Shown here in pieces: positions 17,348-25,207 of a stretch of 64,000 nt of DNA. This DNA is from Haloprofundus marisrubri (GTDB taxonomy: Archaea; Halobacteriota; Halobacteria; Halobacteriales; Haloferacaceae). Under the pieces are notes generated by a model, which ran no database searches, was not told the DNA's origin, and worked only from the letters and a program-made list of their open reading frames with translations. How positions within the stretch are numbered: position 1 is the first letter of the stretch; each line of letters starts with the position of its first letter. A program made the position numbers and the translations under genes. The stretch is taken from positions 1-64,000 of the forward strand of contig NZ_LOPU01000017.1 in NCBI RefSeq assembly GCF_001469955.1. Reading direction: 5' to 3'.

Positions 17348-17614
17348 ATGTCCTCGCCACGCTCACTCTTTCAGACGGTCGTCGACAAGAACACGCCGCA
17401 GCGAACGCGGGAGGACGCCATCGACGGACTCGCGGAGGCAGGAGCGACCACGCAACTACGCATTATCGTGGTTACAAGCGGTCTCTCCGGGCGACTTCGC
17501 CGCCGAGCACTGGATGCACTCGGTCGGTGTCGAGCGACCGACGAACTCGATACGCTCGCCGACGAGAGAAGTATCACACAGCCTCTCCGGAAACAGGCAG
17601 CAGAGCTATTGTAA
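17348..17614 (+). CDS. Small HEAT-like repeat protein
   Basis: 88 residues made of short helical pairs resembling HEAT/Armadillo-type repeats (TREDAIDGLAEAG, RRRALDALGRCRATDELDTL). Start ATG 17348 lies two bases after the COG0523 stop, so the two genes are cotranscribed. Proteins of this type serve as interaction scaffolds. A role as accessory or client of the COG0523 GTPase is inference from the operon. Confidence 0.6.
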   Translation: MSSPRSLFQTVVDKNTPQRTREDAIDGLAEAGATTQLRIIVVTSGLSGRLRRRALDALGRCRATDELDTLADERSITQPLRKQAAELL

Positions 17615-17754
17615 CTCCGACGAGGGCGAACCTCGTCAGTTTCTGCCTAGCCTGGCTTAGTTAGCCGGAGAACGAGATTACTAGTCCGTATCAATCTCTC
17701 TGACCCCGTTTTTAATAACCCTTTTACTGCCCTGGCACCTGAGTTGTTAATGCA

Positions 17755-17907
17755 ATGTCCTACACCTGCTCCAGCTGCGATGCACAGTTCAAGAGCGCGG
17801 CCGGCGTGACCCAGCACGTCGCGCTTCACCACAACACGTGTGCCGAGTGCGACGAGAAATTCGACGACACCGATTCGCTGCGCGACCACATCCACGAGAG
17901 CCACTAA
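17755..17907 (+). CDS. Two-finger C2H2 zinc-finger microprotein
   Basis: 50 residues with two complete C2H2 fingers: YTCSSCDAQF...H...HH and NTCAECDEKF...H...H (end RDHIHESH). It has its own upstream region with an AT-rich TTTTTAATAACC stretch and a TTGTTAATGCA element next to the ATG. Small C2H2 proteins in haloarchaea act as regulators. Its position between a COG0523 GTPase and the ZnuABC operon makes it a candidate zinc-responsive regulator or zinc buffer. Confidence 0.75.
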   Translation: MSYTCSSCDAQFKSAAGVTQHVALHHNTCAECDEKFDDTDSLRDHIHESH

Positions 17908-17951
17908 GTGGACGCGTCGGTGAGCGACCACTCGACGTTCGAATTTTCTCA

Positions 17952-18332
17952 CTAAGGCCAGTCGTTAGCAGAGGAGTCAGTCGCAAGTGGCCAGTCCGCG
18001 GCTTTTGCAGCGTCCGTCACCGACTGGTACGTCCAATCTGGAACCGTTTTCGCCACATCGCTGGTCTCGTCTGTCCCGACGAACACGTACCGGTCCGTCT
18101 CAAAGTGGGTTCGCACGCTCACCAACGCCTCTTCAATCGACCGCGGACCCGATAAGAAGTCCTGCGGGTATCCCGCTTCCCGGACTCGCCGTCGTTCGAT
18201 GTAGGACGGTTCTGAGGAGACGATTCCGACGTAGCTCGTCCACGTTTCGGCGTCTTCGAGTGCTTGTCTCGGTCGAGCCAGTTCTTCGAGCGCCTGCAAC
18301 GAAATTGCAAGCGTGAGATCGTTCGACGGCAC
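17952..18332 (-). CDS. DUF7124-like protein, second copy
   Basis: 126 residues, probably starting with GTG (NDLTLAISLQALEELA). It shows TSYVGIVSSEPSYIERR, QDFLSGPRSIEEALVSV and DRYVFVGTDE. It is paralogous to the protein at 12549-12959 but keeps more of the family pattern. Last gene of the znuA-DUF7511-znuC-znuB-flavoprotein operon, one base after the flavoprotein stop. Function unknown; the repeated pairing with importer and flavoprotein is the main clue. Confidence 0.65.
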   Translation of the reverse strand: MPSNDLTLAISLQALEELARPRQALEDAETWTSYVGIVSSEPSYIERRRVREAGYPQDFLSGPRSIEEALVSVRTHFETDRYVFVGTDETSDVAKTVPDWTYQSVTDAAKAADWPLATDSSANDWP

Positions 18333-18333
18333 T

Positions 18334-19626
18334 TCAGGACCTCCCTCTGGGAGCCAACGATGCTCTCTCTGAATCGGCCTCGGTTCGTGATTCGAGGAGC
18401 CGTTCTGCGACTCGACGAGCGCCGACGATGTTTCGGGCGAGCGGGCCTACGCTGAGTTCTGCGAGTGCTCCCGAAACGTACACTGATGAATCCACCCCGT
18501 CGGTCCCTCGCCACGCGAGTGTTCGGTCGTCGAGAACGGGAAAGCCGTCTGCCCCGCGTTCGAGAGACAACGATTCGGCGACGGATTCCACTAAGGGGTG
18601 CTCCGAGACTGAATCGAGTCCGGTCGCAAGGACGACCTGCGCATTCTTTTCGGTCGTGCCGTCGTCAAACCGCACCAGTAAACCGTCGTCTGTCGCGTAT
18701 GCAGACGTGATTTCACCCCGTCGGAGTTCGACGCCGCCACAACCTCGAACCTCGTCCAGTCGACGTTCGACGTACGGGGGGATTGTCGCATCGTTGCGGG
18801 CGGCTCGGATCCGGTTGAGACGGGCCTTTGACCCCGGCGGGAGCGTGTGAACCTCTTTTTCGATGTGTCGCCAATTGATCCAGTACGGGTGGGCTTCGGT
18901 CAGTTCGACTTCGAGGTCGTGACGCGAAAGGAGCGTTACGTCCGCGTGTTCCGAGAGGCTGCAGGCGCATTGCGCAGCGGTGATACCGCCACCGACGACG
19001 AACGTCGGTCCCGCAAATTTTGCTGCTGTCGTCGGGTCGAACTCGTCGTCCCAGACGTGAACGAGTGGGGCGTCGTCGGGGAGTGACGTCCCCCACGTCG
19101 GGACCGTCCGCGACCTACCGAGTCCGATGGCCAAAACGACTTGGCGAGCTTCGAGCGTTCCGACAGCCGTCTGCACGTCGAGTCGGTCACCCGCCCTATT
19201 TTCAGTAATTCCCGTCACCCTCGACTGGAGGTGACACTCGTCGATATCACGTCGGTCGACGACGTATCCGGCGTGGTCGAGAAAGAGTTCGAGCGTCGGC
19301 CGATTCGGATAGTTGTCCGTCGAGACGAGTTCGTGTTCTCGATCCGCTCCCTCTGCAAACGACCCAAGTGAGAACGGCTCTGTGCCGATGTGGTGAACGA
19401 ACGTCGACCGGAGCGTTTGCATCCCACACTGACGAGCTTTTCTCTCGAACGAACCGAGCAACTGCTCGTGGGGCTCGACGAGACAGATATCCTGGTGAGT
19501 GTATCCACCTTCGGCGAGGAGATAGTTCACCAGGGAGGTTCCGTGAATGCCGCCTCCGATGACTACGTACTCGTAGGGTGGACGAGAGTCCGACGTGTGG
19601 TCGGTGTCGCGTTCGGGGACGTTCAC
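18334..19626 (-). CDS. FAD/NAD(P)-binding oxidoreductase
   Basis: 430 residues. The N-terminal FAD motif is YVVIGGGIHGTSLVNYLL and the second dinucleotide motif TFVVGGGITAAQCACSL, with ATGLDS closing the core. The arrangement resembles SidA/IucD-like N-hydroxylating monooxygenases and related lysine/ornithine oxygenases, but the assignment to that group is uncertain. Its ATG overlaps the znuB stop (ATGA). Within a zinc importer operon it may make or modify a metal ligand, or reduce metal. It is the second flavoprotein paired with a DUF7124-like protein in this island. Confidence 0.7.
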   Translation of the reverse strand: MNVPERDTDHTSDSRPPYEYVVIGGGIHGTSLVNYLLAEGGYTHQDICLVEPHEQLLGSFERKARQCGMQTLRSTFVHHIGTEPFSLGSFAEGADREHELVSTDNYPNRPTLELFLDHAGYVVDRRDIDECHLQSRVTGITENRAGDRLDVQTAVGTLEARQVVLAIGLGRSRTVPTWGTSLPDDAPLVHVWDDEFDPTTAAKFAGPTFVVGGGITAAQCACSLSEHADVTLLSRHDLEVELTEAHPYWINWRHIEKEVHTLPPGSKARLNRIRAARNDATIPPYVERRLDEVRGCGGVELRRGEITSAYATDDGLLVRFDDGTTEKNAQVVLATGLDSVSEHPLVESVAESLSLERGADGFPVLDDRTLAWRGTDGVDSSVYVSGALAELSVGPLARNIVGARRVAERLLESRTEADSERASLAPRGRS

Positions 19627-20678
19627 TCTCGTTCGCCTCCGTTGGCTCCGAGTTCCTCTGGGGAGTGTTCGGGTCGACGTCTATTGCGTCGTCGCACGCT
19701 CGGCAGCCAGTGTGTCTGTTTATCGAAGCCGACAGCGACGGTGTACACGCCGATTGCCGAAACGACAATCGAGCCACCAGCCGCGATTCCGTAGACGTAC
19801 GACAGTGTAACCCCGGTTATCGCCGCAAACTCCGCGGCCAGTATTGCGAGGAAGATGGACTGTTTGAAACTGTGCGCCACCTGTGCCGCGGCGGCGACCG
19901 GAACGACGAGCATCGCGGCGACCAGAATAACACCCATGATCTGCATCGCGCTGACGACGACGAGTGCCGTGAGTACGACCATGAGGCGTTTGTACAGACG
20001 GGCGTTCAGCCGAGCCACCCGTGCGGCGGTCGCGTCGAACGTAACGTAGAGCAGTGGTCGGTACGCTACCGTGACGAGGCTCCCAACGAGAAGACTCATC
20101 AGAACGAGGATGCCAACGTCCTCCGTCGAGACGGTAGCCAGACTACCGAAGAGGTAGGCGTCGATGCCGACCGCGATGCCGCCGTCGGTCGCCGTGATAA
20201 GGATACTGCCGACGGCGAACCCGCCCGTCAAGACGATTGCCAGCGAGGTATCACTGTACGCGTCAGCGTGTTCTACGAGTAGCTCAACGAGGAGTGCGGT
20301 CCCGATTGCGACCACGAATGCGGTGAGCAGCGGTGACAGCGTGAGCGACAGGACCGAATTGAGGAACAACCCGACGGCGACGCCGGCGAAGGCGGTGTGG
20401 GCGAGCGTATCGCCGATCATCGACAGCTCCCGATGGACGAGGAAGGTACCGACGAGTGGTCCGATAACGGCGATACAGAACGCAGCGAGATAGGCCCGCT
20501 GCATGTAAGGATACCCGAGCATCGGCGTGTCGAGGAGTTCAGCCAGCACGTCCATCCCAGCGCCGAACACGTGGTCAAGAAACCACTCGACGGGGGCGAA
20601 GACGTCGACTGTGAGCAACAGGGGAGCTATCGCTTCATCGAGCAGCGCACGAATCTTGCGGCTGTGTAGTACAAACAT
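19623..20678 (-). CDS. znuB: Zinc/manganese ABC transporter permease (ZnuB/ABC-3)
   Basis: 351 residues with eight or nine hydrophobic segments and the ABC-3 family pattern GPLVGTFLVHRELSMIGDTL near the N-terminus, followed by HTAFAGVAVG. It forms the membrane channel of the ZnuABC-type importer with the ATPase (20681-21454) and the binding protein (21669-23198). The ATG at 20678 is 3 bp from the ATPase stop; a longer frame upstream lies inside that gene and is ignored. Confidence 0.85.
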   Translation of the reverse strand: MFVLHSRKIRALLDEAIAPLLLTVDVFAPVEWFLDHVFGAGMDVLAELLDTPMLGYPYMQRAYLAAFCIAVIGPLVGTFLVHRELSMIGDTLAHTAFAGVAVGLFLNSVLSLTLSPLLTAFVVAIGTALLVELLVEHADAYSDTSLAIVLTGGFAVGSILITATDGGIAVGIDAYLFGSLATVSTEDVGILVLMSLLVGSLVTVAYRPLLYVTFDATAARVARLNARLYKRLMVVLTALVVVSAMQIMGVILVAAMLVVPVAAAAQVAHSFKQSIFLAILAAEFAAITGVTLSYVYGIAAGGSIVVSAIGVYTVAVGFDKQTHWLPSVRRRNRRRPEHSPEELGANGGERE

Positions 20679-20680
20679 GG

Positions 20681-21454
20681 CTAGTGGTCGTGATGGAGGA
20701 CATGCTGGTCGGTTCCGTACGCTCGTGCGAGCGCATCCGTCTCGACGAACTCCTCCGGATTGCCGTGGAAGTACAACTGGCGATTGAGACAAGCGACCTC
20801 CGTCGCGTACGTGGTGACGACGCCGATGTCGTGTTCGACGAGGACGACGGTCAGTCCGGTCGCGTTCAGATCGTGCAGGAGACCGTAGAACTCCTCTCTA
20901 GATTCGGCATCGACGCTGACGGTCGGTTCGTCGAGCGCGAGCAAGTCAGCCTCTGAGGCGAGTGCGCGGGCGACAAAGACCCGCTGTCTCTGGCCGCCGG
21001 ATAGTCGGCCGACGCGACGTGACGCGAGATCGGTGATGCCGACCCGTTCCATCGCTTCCGAAACCGCTCTCCGGTCTTCGGTCGAGAACCGGCCGAAGAG
21101 TCGCCGTGGGTACCGCCCCATCTCGACCACCTCTCGAACCGTGACCGGCATATCGCGCGCCGCTTTCGTCACGTCCTGTGCGACGTATCCGATTCGTTCG
21201 CCGTCGTCGAACTCGTGCGCGGGTTGACCGAACAGGGAGACTGTCCCGTCGTCCAGCCGGCGCAGACCGAGCATCAGTTCGAGGAGTGTACTTTTGCCGC
21301 TCCCGTTCGGCCCGACCAATCCCAGAAACGCACCAGGTTCGACGTCGACGGATACTGATTCGAGAACTGAGACGTCACTGTAGCCGAACGTGACGTCGCC
21401 GGCGCTGATGATTGGGGATGTTGACCGTTTCCTATCTGTGGTTGTCGTCGTCAT
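20681..21454 (-). CDS. znuC: Zinc/manganese ABC transporter ATPase (ZnuC)
   Basis: 257 residues. Walker A is GPNGSGKST, the Q-loop region IGYVAQDVTK, the signature LSGGQRQRV, Walker B LLALDEPT and the switch His in VVLVEHDIGVV. This is the ATPase of the ZnuABC-type importer. Its ATG overlaps the stop of the preceding small gene by 4 bp (ATGA). Confidence 0.87.
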   Translation of the reverse strand: MTTTTTDRKRSTSPIISAGDVTFGYSDVSVLESVSVDVEPGAFLGLVGPNGSGKSTLLELMLGLRRLDDGTVSLFGQPAHEFDDGERIGYVAQDVTKAARDMPVTVREVVEMGRYPRRLFGRFSTEDRRAVSEAMERVGITDLASRRVGRLSGGQRQRVFVARALASEADLLALDEPTVSVDAESREEFYGLLHDLNATGLTVVLVEHDIGVVTTYATEVACLNRQLYFHGNPEEFVETDALARAYGTDQHVLHHDH

Positions 21455-21672
21455 TGGCAGTCGTTGAGGTCGACGAACGCGTCCCCGTACGCCGTTATCC
21501 ACGTCGTCGTCCGAAACGGAACAGCAACGTCTGGTGGATAAATCGTACAGGCCGGTCGCTCGTCTGGCCCGGCGACGATTGACAGTAATCCCGAGCGTGG
21601 CCGGTCAGGCGAACCGGGACTTGCGTTCCCATTCCACGTCGGCTCGGATTCGCTAGAGGCTCGGTCAGTCAT
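21451..21672 (-). CDS. Small DUF7511-like protein in the zinc importer operon
   Basis: 73 residues. The conserved part is ACTIYPPDVAVPFRTTTWIT then DAFVDLNDC, which I recall from the haloarchaeal family DUF7511. No membrane segment or known catalytic motif. The start overlaps the znuA stop and the stop overlaps the znuC start (both ATGA), so it is translationally coupled within the importer operon. Role unknown. Confidence 0.6.
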   Translation of the reverse strand: MTDRASSESEPTWNGNASPGSPDRPRSGLLSIVAGPDERPACTIYPPDVAVPFRTTTWITAYGDAFVDLNDCQ

Positions 21673-23198
21673 GCTGCACCGAGTGCCTTCTTCAACGTCT
21701 CGAGATTGACGTTCTCCATGATTTCGACGTATCCCCAACCGTTATCGGCCCACTCCTGTGTCTGTCCAGGTATCGGCGTCAGCGGGAGAACTCCGGTGGC
21801 ATCGGTCTCCGCGACGAGTTGATTCGCCGCCTTCTGGGATTCGAGTGGATCGGCACAGACGTACTGAAGTTCGTGCTCCGAGATGATCTCCTGCGCTCGC
21901 TCGATGTCCTTCGGGGTCGGCTGATCGTCCGGCGACAGTCCCGTCAGCGTCTGGACCTCGAACCCGTATCGTTGGCCAAGATACTGGAAGGCGTTGTGAC
22001 CGGCAACGAATACGACGTCCGTCGAAGCATTCTCTAATGCAGACTGGAACGAACTGTCGAGTTCGTCGAGCCGAGTTCGGTACTCTTCTGCGTTCTCGGC
22101 GTACACGCTGGCGTTGTCGCCGTCGCCGTCGACGAACCCGCTGCGAATGTTGCTGACGGCCTCCTTCGCCCGCATCGGATCCAACCAGAAGTGCGGGTCG
22201 GTTCCTTCGGAGTGGCTGTGGCCGCCTTCTTCGTCGTCGTGGTCGTCGTGGTCGCCTTCGTGCGTTCCCTCTTCGTGCTCATCCTCAGCGTTGCCGCCGC
22301 TCTCGTGTCCGTGTTCGCCAGTGGTTTCAGTCACCTCGGGTTCGACAACTGACCCACTGGTGTCGGTGAGTGTCGCGTCGAACTCCGCGGGGACGTGCTG
22401 TCCGAACAGCACGTAATGGCCCTCCGCTTCGATGTCGAGGGTGAACGTCGTCTCACCGGAATCCGCGAACTGGAGGTGATAGAGGGTCTCGCTAGAGGAC
22501 GTGAGCGTTCCGTCGTCTTGGACCTCCGTGTGCGTGTCGTGGTCGGTGCCGTAGAGGTGTGTTGCCGCCTCCTCGACGCGGTGAATCCCGTGGTCACCGC
22601 CCTCTTCGGTCTTGAGGACGGCGAGATGCATCTCGGGGTCTGGTCCCTCGTTGAACGTGTACGTATAGGAACCCGCTTCAAGATGGTACAGTCCAGCCCA
22701 CTCCCAGAACGTCTCCTCGCTGTGGTCGTGTTCACCCTCGCCTTCGTGGCCTTCCTCGTGGTCCCCCTCGTGATCTTCTTCGTTCCCGTGGTCGTAGTCG
22801 TGACCGCCTTCGATGAGTTCGATCCCGTCACCAGCCGCCACGATGGTGACTTCGGTGTTGTCTTCACGGAGGCTCGTCACGAGGTCGTCAGCCCACGGTT
22901 GGAACCCTTCCATTCCGTAGATGAAGAGGTCCGAGTCGAGGACGGTTCCCTGAATCTGAGGCCCGGGCTCCCACCCGTGGCCGTGTTGACCGATTGGGAC
23001 GAGTGTCTCGGCAGTGGCGATGTCGCCTGCAACTTGTCTGGAGAAGTCTCCGAAGACGAAGAACGAAGACTGTGCTTCCGGTCGGTCCTCGCTGGAACCA
23101 CCGGAGTCGACGTCACTCGACGTACAGCCTGCCAGAGCGCCGAAAGCGGCGGCACCGAGTCCAGTTCTGATGATTCGTCGTCGGGTGTAACGGTTCAT
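21669..23198 (-). CDS. znuA: Zinc ABC transporter substrate-binding lipoprotein with inserted domain (ZnuA)
   Basis: 509 residues, far longer than a usual ZnuA of about 300. Tat signal RRRIIRTGLGAAAFG and lipobox LAGC. Cluster 9 halves are visible: FGDFSRQVAGDIA with GQHGHGWEP, and DPHFWLDP, VAGHNAFQYLG and YVCADPLES. Between them lie two His/Glu/Asp-rich loops and, between these, a foreign domain of about 120 residues starting FWEWAGLYHLEAGSYTYTF and ending YVLFGQHVPAEF. The His-rich loops probably scavenge zinc. It is the first gene of the operon. Confidence 0.87.
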   Translation of the reverse strand: MNRYTRRRIIRTGLGAAAFGALAGCTSSDVDSGGSSEDRPEAQSSFFVFGDFSRQVAGDIATAETLVPIGQHGHGWEPGPQIQGTVLDSDLFIYGMEGFQPWADDLVTSLREDNTEVTIVAAGDGIELIEGGHDYDHGNEEDHEGDHEEGHEGEGEHDHSEETFWEWAGLYHLEAGSYTYTFNEGPDPEMHLAVLKTEEGGDHGIHRVEEAATHLYGTDHDTHTEVQDDGTLTSSSETLYHLQFADSGETTFTLDIEAEGHYVLFGQHVPAEFDATLTDTSGSVVEPEVTETTGEHGHESGGNAEDEHEEGTHEGDHDDHDDEEGGHSHSEGTDPHFWLDPMRAKEAVSNIRSGFVDGDGDNASVYAENAEEYRTRLDELDSSFQSALENASTDVVFVAGHNAFQYLGQRYGFEVQTLTGLSPDDQPTPKDIERAQEIISEHELQYVCADPLESQKAANQLVAETDATGVLPLTPIPGQTQEWADNGWGYVEIMENVNLETLKKALGAA

Positions 23199-23306
23199 GT
23201 ATTGTTAAACACTCCAAGGAAAATAATAAGAGCTGTGATTAGAGTCTTGAGAATTAATAATCAATCGACGTACTTCCGACCCGAACGTGGGGCTCGAACG
23301 TTGTCC

Positions 23307-23891
23307 TCACTCGTTCGTCTCGCCAGCTAGATGTCGCGTCGCGAGTCCAGCGAGATGCGGCGCTTCGTTGACGATGATCTCTGCCGTCGCGAGTCGAACG
23401 GCGTTTTCGCTTCCGGGCAGCACGAACACTGGCACGTCACGGCCGATACCCGCGGTTGCACGAGTCGAGACGACTCGCGTCCGGACCTCTTCCCACGAAA
23501 GCCACCGGAACGCCTCGCCGAATCCCGGGAGTTCGCGGTCGAAGAGGTCGCCAACCGCATCGGGTGTGACGTCGTCGACGGTGACACCCGTCCCGCCCGT
23601 GGTGATGACGACGTCGACGTCTTCTCGGTCGAGACACTCGCTCACAGTCGTCTTGATTCGGACGTAGTCGTCTGGAACAATCTGTCGTGCTGTGACGACG
23701 TGACCCGCGTCGACGAGGATACTCGCAATCGCGTCGCCACCGGAATCAGAGGGTGCCGTCTCGACGATATCGCCGCGAGACGTCGACACGGTGACGATGG
23801 CCACGCCGAGTGGGTCGATACAGTCGTGCCCGTGGGAATCGGTTGTCCGTCGGTCTTGGGCGGGTGGGAGTTCTCGGGCGTTCTGAGTCAT
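23307..23891 (-). CDS. moaB: Molybdenum cofactor biosynthesis protein MoaB/MogA
   Basis: 194 residues. The molybdopterin-binding fold is shown by VAIVTVSTSRGD, then VDVVITTGGTGVTVDDVTPDAV, and the distal VFVLPGSENAV. MoaB adenylylates molybdopterin in Moco synthesis. Its ATG overlaps the upstream COG0523 gene by 4 bp, so it ends a three-gene operon with two COG0523 GTPases. Why a Moco gene is coupled to metallochaperones is not evident. Confidence 0.85.
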   Translation of the reverse strand: MTQNARELPPAQDRRTTDSHGHDCIDPLGVAIVTVSTSRGDIVETAPSDSGGDAIASILVDAGHVVTARQIVPDDYVRIKTTVSECLDREDVDVVITTGGTGVTVDDVTPDAVGDLFDRELPGFGEAFRWLSWEEVRTRVVSTRATAGIGRDVPVFVLPGSENAVRLATAEIIVNEAPHLAGLATRHLAGETNE

Positions 23892-25207
23892 TGGCCCTCA
23901 CCGACCACGAGGCGTTGTTGCATCGGGGGCTGAGACCACTCTATCGTCCCTGGGAACGGATTCTCGAACGTGTCCCAGTCGTCGTCCAACTCCATTTCTG
24001 TCTCCGAGAGGAGGCACTCGTCGAGCGTTTCGACGAGATGAGACTCGTCCATCCCTGCACCGATGAAGACGAGTTTCGTCTCCCGGTCACCCCACTTTTC
24101 GTCCCAGTGGCGGTCCGCCCCCGATTCGCGGTATGATTCGCGCTGGAAATCCGGAAGCGTGACCGCCCATCGACCGTTGACCTCGACGTGGGTCTGCGTG
24201 CCCGCCTGACTTAGGTCGAGGGCGTAGCGATCGCGACCAGCGACCCACAGATGTCCTTTCGCGCGGACGACGGAATTGGGGAACGAGCAGAGCCACTCGT
24301 GGAACCGCTCGGGATGGAACGGCCGGTGGCGCTCGTAGACGAACGACTCGACACCGAACTCCTCGGGTGGGTGGAGATGGTCGTGTTCGTGGCTGTGGTC
24401 GTCACTGTGTCCGTGTTCGTGACCATGGACATCTATCTCCACCTCAACATTGTGCTCGTGCAGAGCATCGTCTGTGGCGTCGCCGTGGTCTGAGGAGATG
24501 AGCTGTCTCCAGCGGGCGGCGTTACTCGCCTCGTCCTTGTCGAACCGCCCTGTCCCGAGGATTCGCTCAGGGTCGACGGCGCTTTCGGTCGTCCGAACGA
24601 TGTCTACTCCGGGGTGAAACGTTCGGATAACACGCTCGACCTCTTCGCGCTCCTCCGCAGAGACGAGATCGCACTTGTTGAGGACGAGAACGTCACAGAA
24701 CTCGACCTGCTCGGCGAGCAGATCCGAGAGTGGGCGAGCGCCGTCTTCGGTCGGATTGAGTGGCTCATCGAGGACGAACGTCTGGTGGAACTGGTGGGCG
24801 TCGACGACGGTGACCGTCGTGTCGAGTTCGTACAACGACGAGGCCCGCGCCGGTGAGACGAATCGCTGTGCAATCGGAACTGGGTCGCTGATACCCGAGG
24901 CTTCGATGACCAAGTAATCGAACTCCTCGTCGAGGGCGAGACGCCGTAGTTCTTGATCCAGTTCGTTTTGCAGTCCACAACAGATACACCCGTTCGACAG
25001 TTCCGTGACACCACCGTCGTCCATCGAGAGGTCCGAACCACTCTCGATGAGGTCGGCGTCGACGTTCACCTCGCCGACGTCGTTGACGAGGACCGCGATG
25101 TCGTACTGTTCGCTGCCGACAGTGAGGAGGTGGTTGAGTAGGGTCGTCTTTCCCGCACCGAGCCCACCGCTCAGAACCGTGACCGGGGGTTGGTCTTCGA
25201 AGCTCAT
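23888..25207 (-). CDS. COG0523 metallochaperone GTPase 2 (His-rich)
   Basis: 439 residues. Walker A GGLGAGKTT, CxCC in NGCICCGLQN, switch IEASGISDP, NKCD in VLNKCDLVS. Before the C-terminal domain lies a His-rich loop (DVHGHEHGHSDDHSHEHDH) that is a likely zinc store. The C-terminal domain begins GVESFVYERHRPFHPERF. It overlaps its upstream paralogue by one base (TAATG). The substrate metal is probably zinc from the context. Confidence 0.87.
   Translation of the reverse strand: MSFEDQPPVTVLSGGLGAGKTTLLNHLLTVGSEQYDIAVLVNDVGEVNVDADLIESGSDLSMDDGGVTELSNGCICCGLQNELDQELRRLALDEEFDYLVIEASGISDPVPIAQRFVSPARASSLYELDTTVTVVDAHQFHQTFVLDEPLNPTEDGARPLSDLLAEQVEFCDVLVLNKCDLVSAEEREEVERVIRTFHPGVDIVRTTESAVDPERILGTGRFDKDEASNAARWRQLISSDHGDATDDALHEHNVEVEIDVHGHEHGHSDDHSHEHDHLHPPEEFGVESFVYERHRPFHPERFHEWLCSFPNSVVRAKGHLWVAGRDRYALDLSQAGTQTHVEVNGRWAVTLPDFQRESYRESGADRHWDEKWGDRETKLVFIGAGMDESHLVETLDECLLSETEMELDDDWDTFENPFPGTIEWSQPPMQQRLVVGEGQ

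Noticed and set aside
19578-20282. 234-codon plus-strand frame
   Set aside because: It is a shadow of the znuB permease on the other strand.
22395-23330. 311-codon plus-strand frame
   Set aside because: It mirrors the acidic/His-rich znuA on the other strand.
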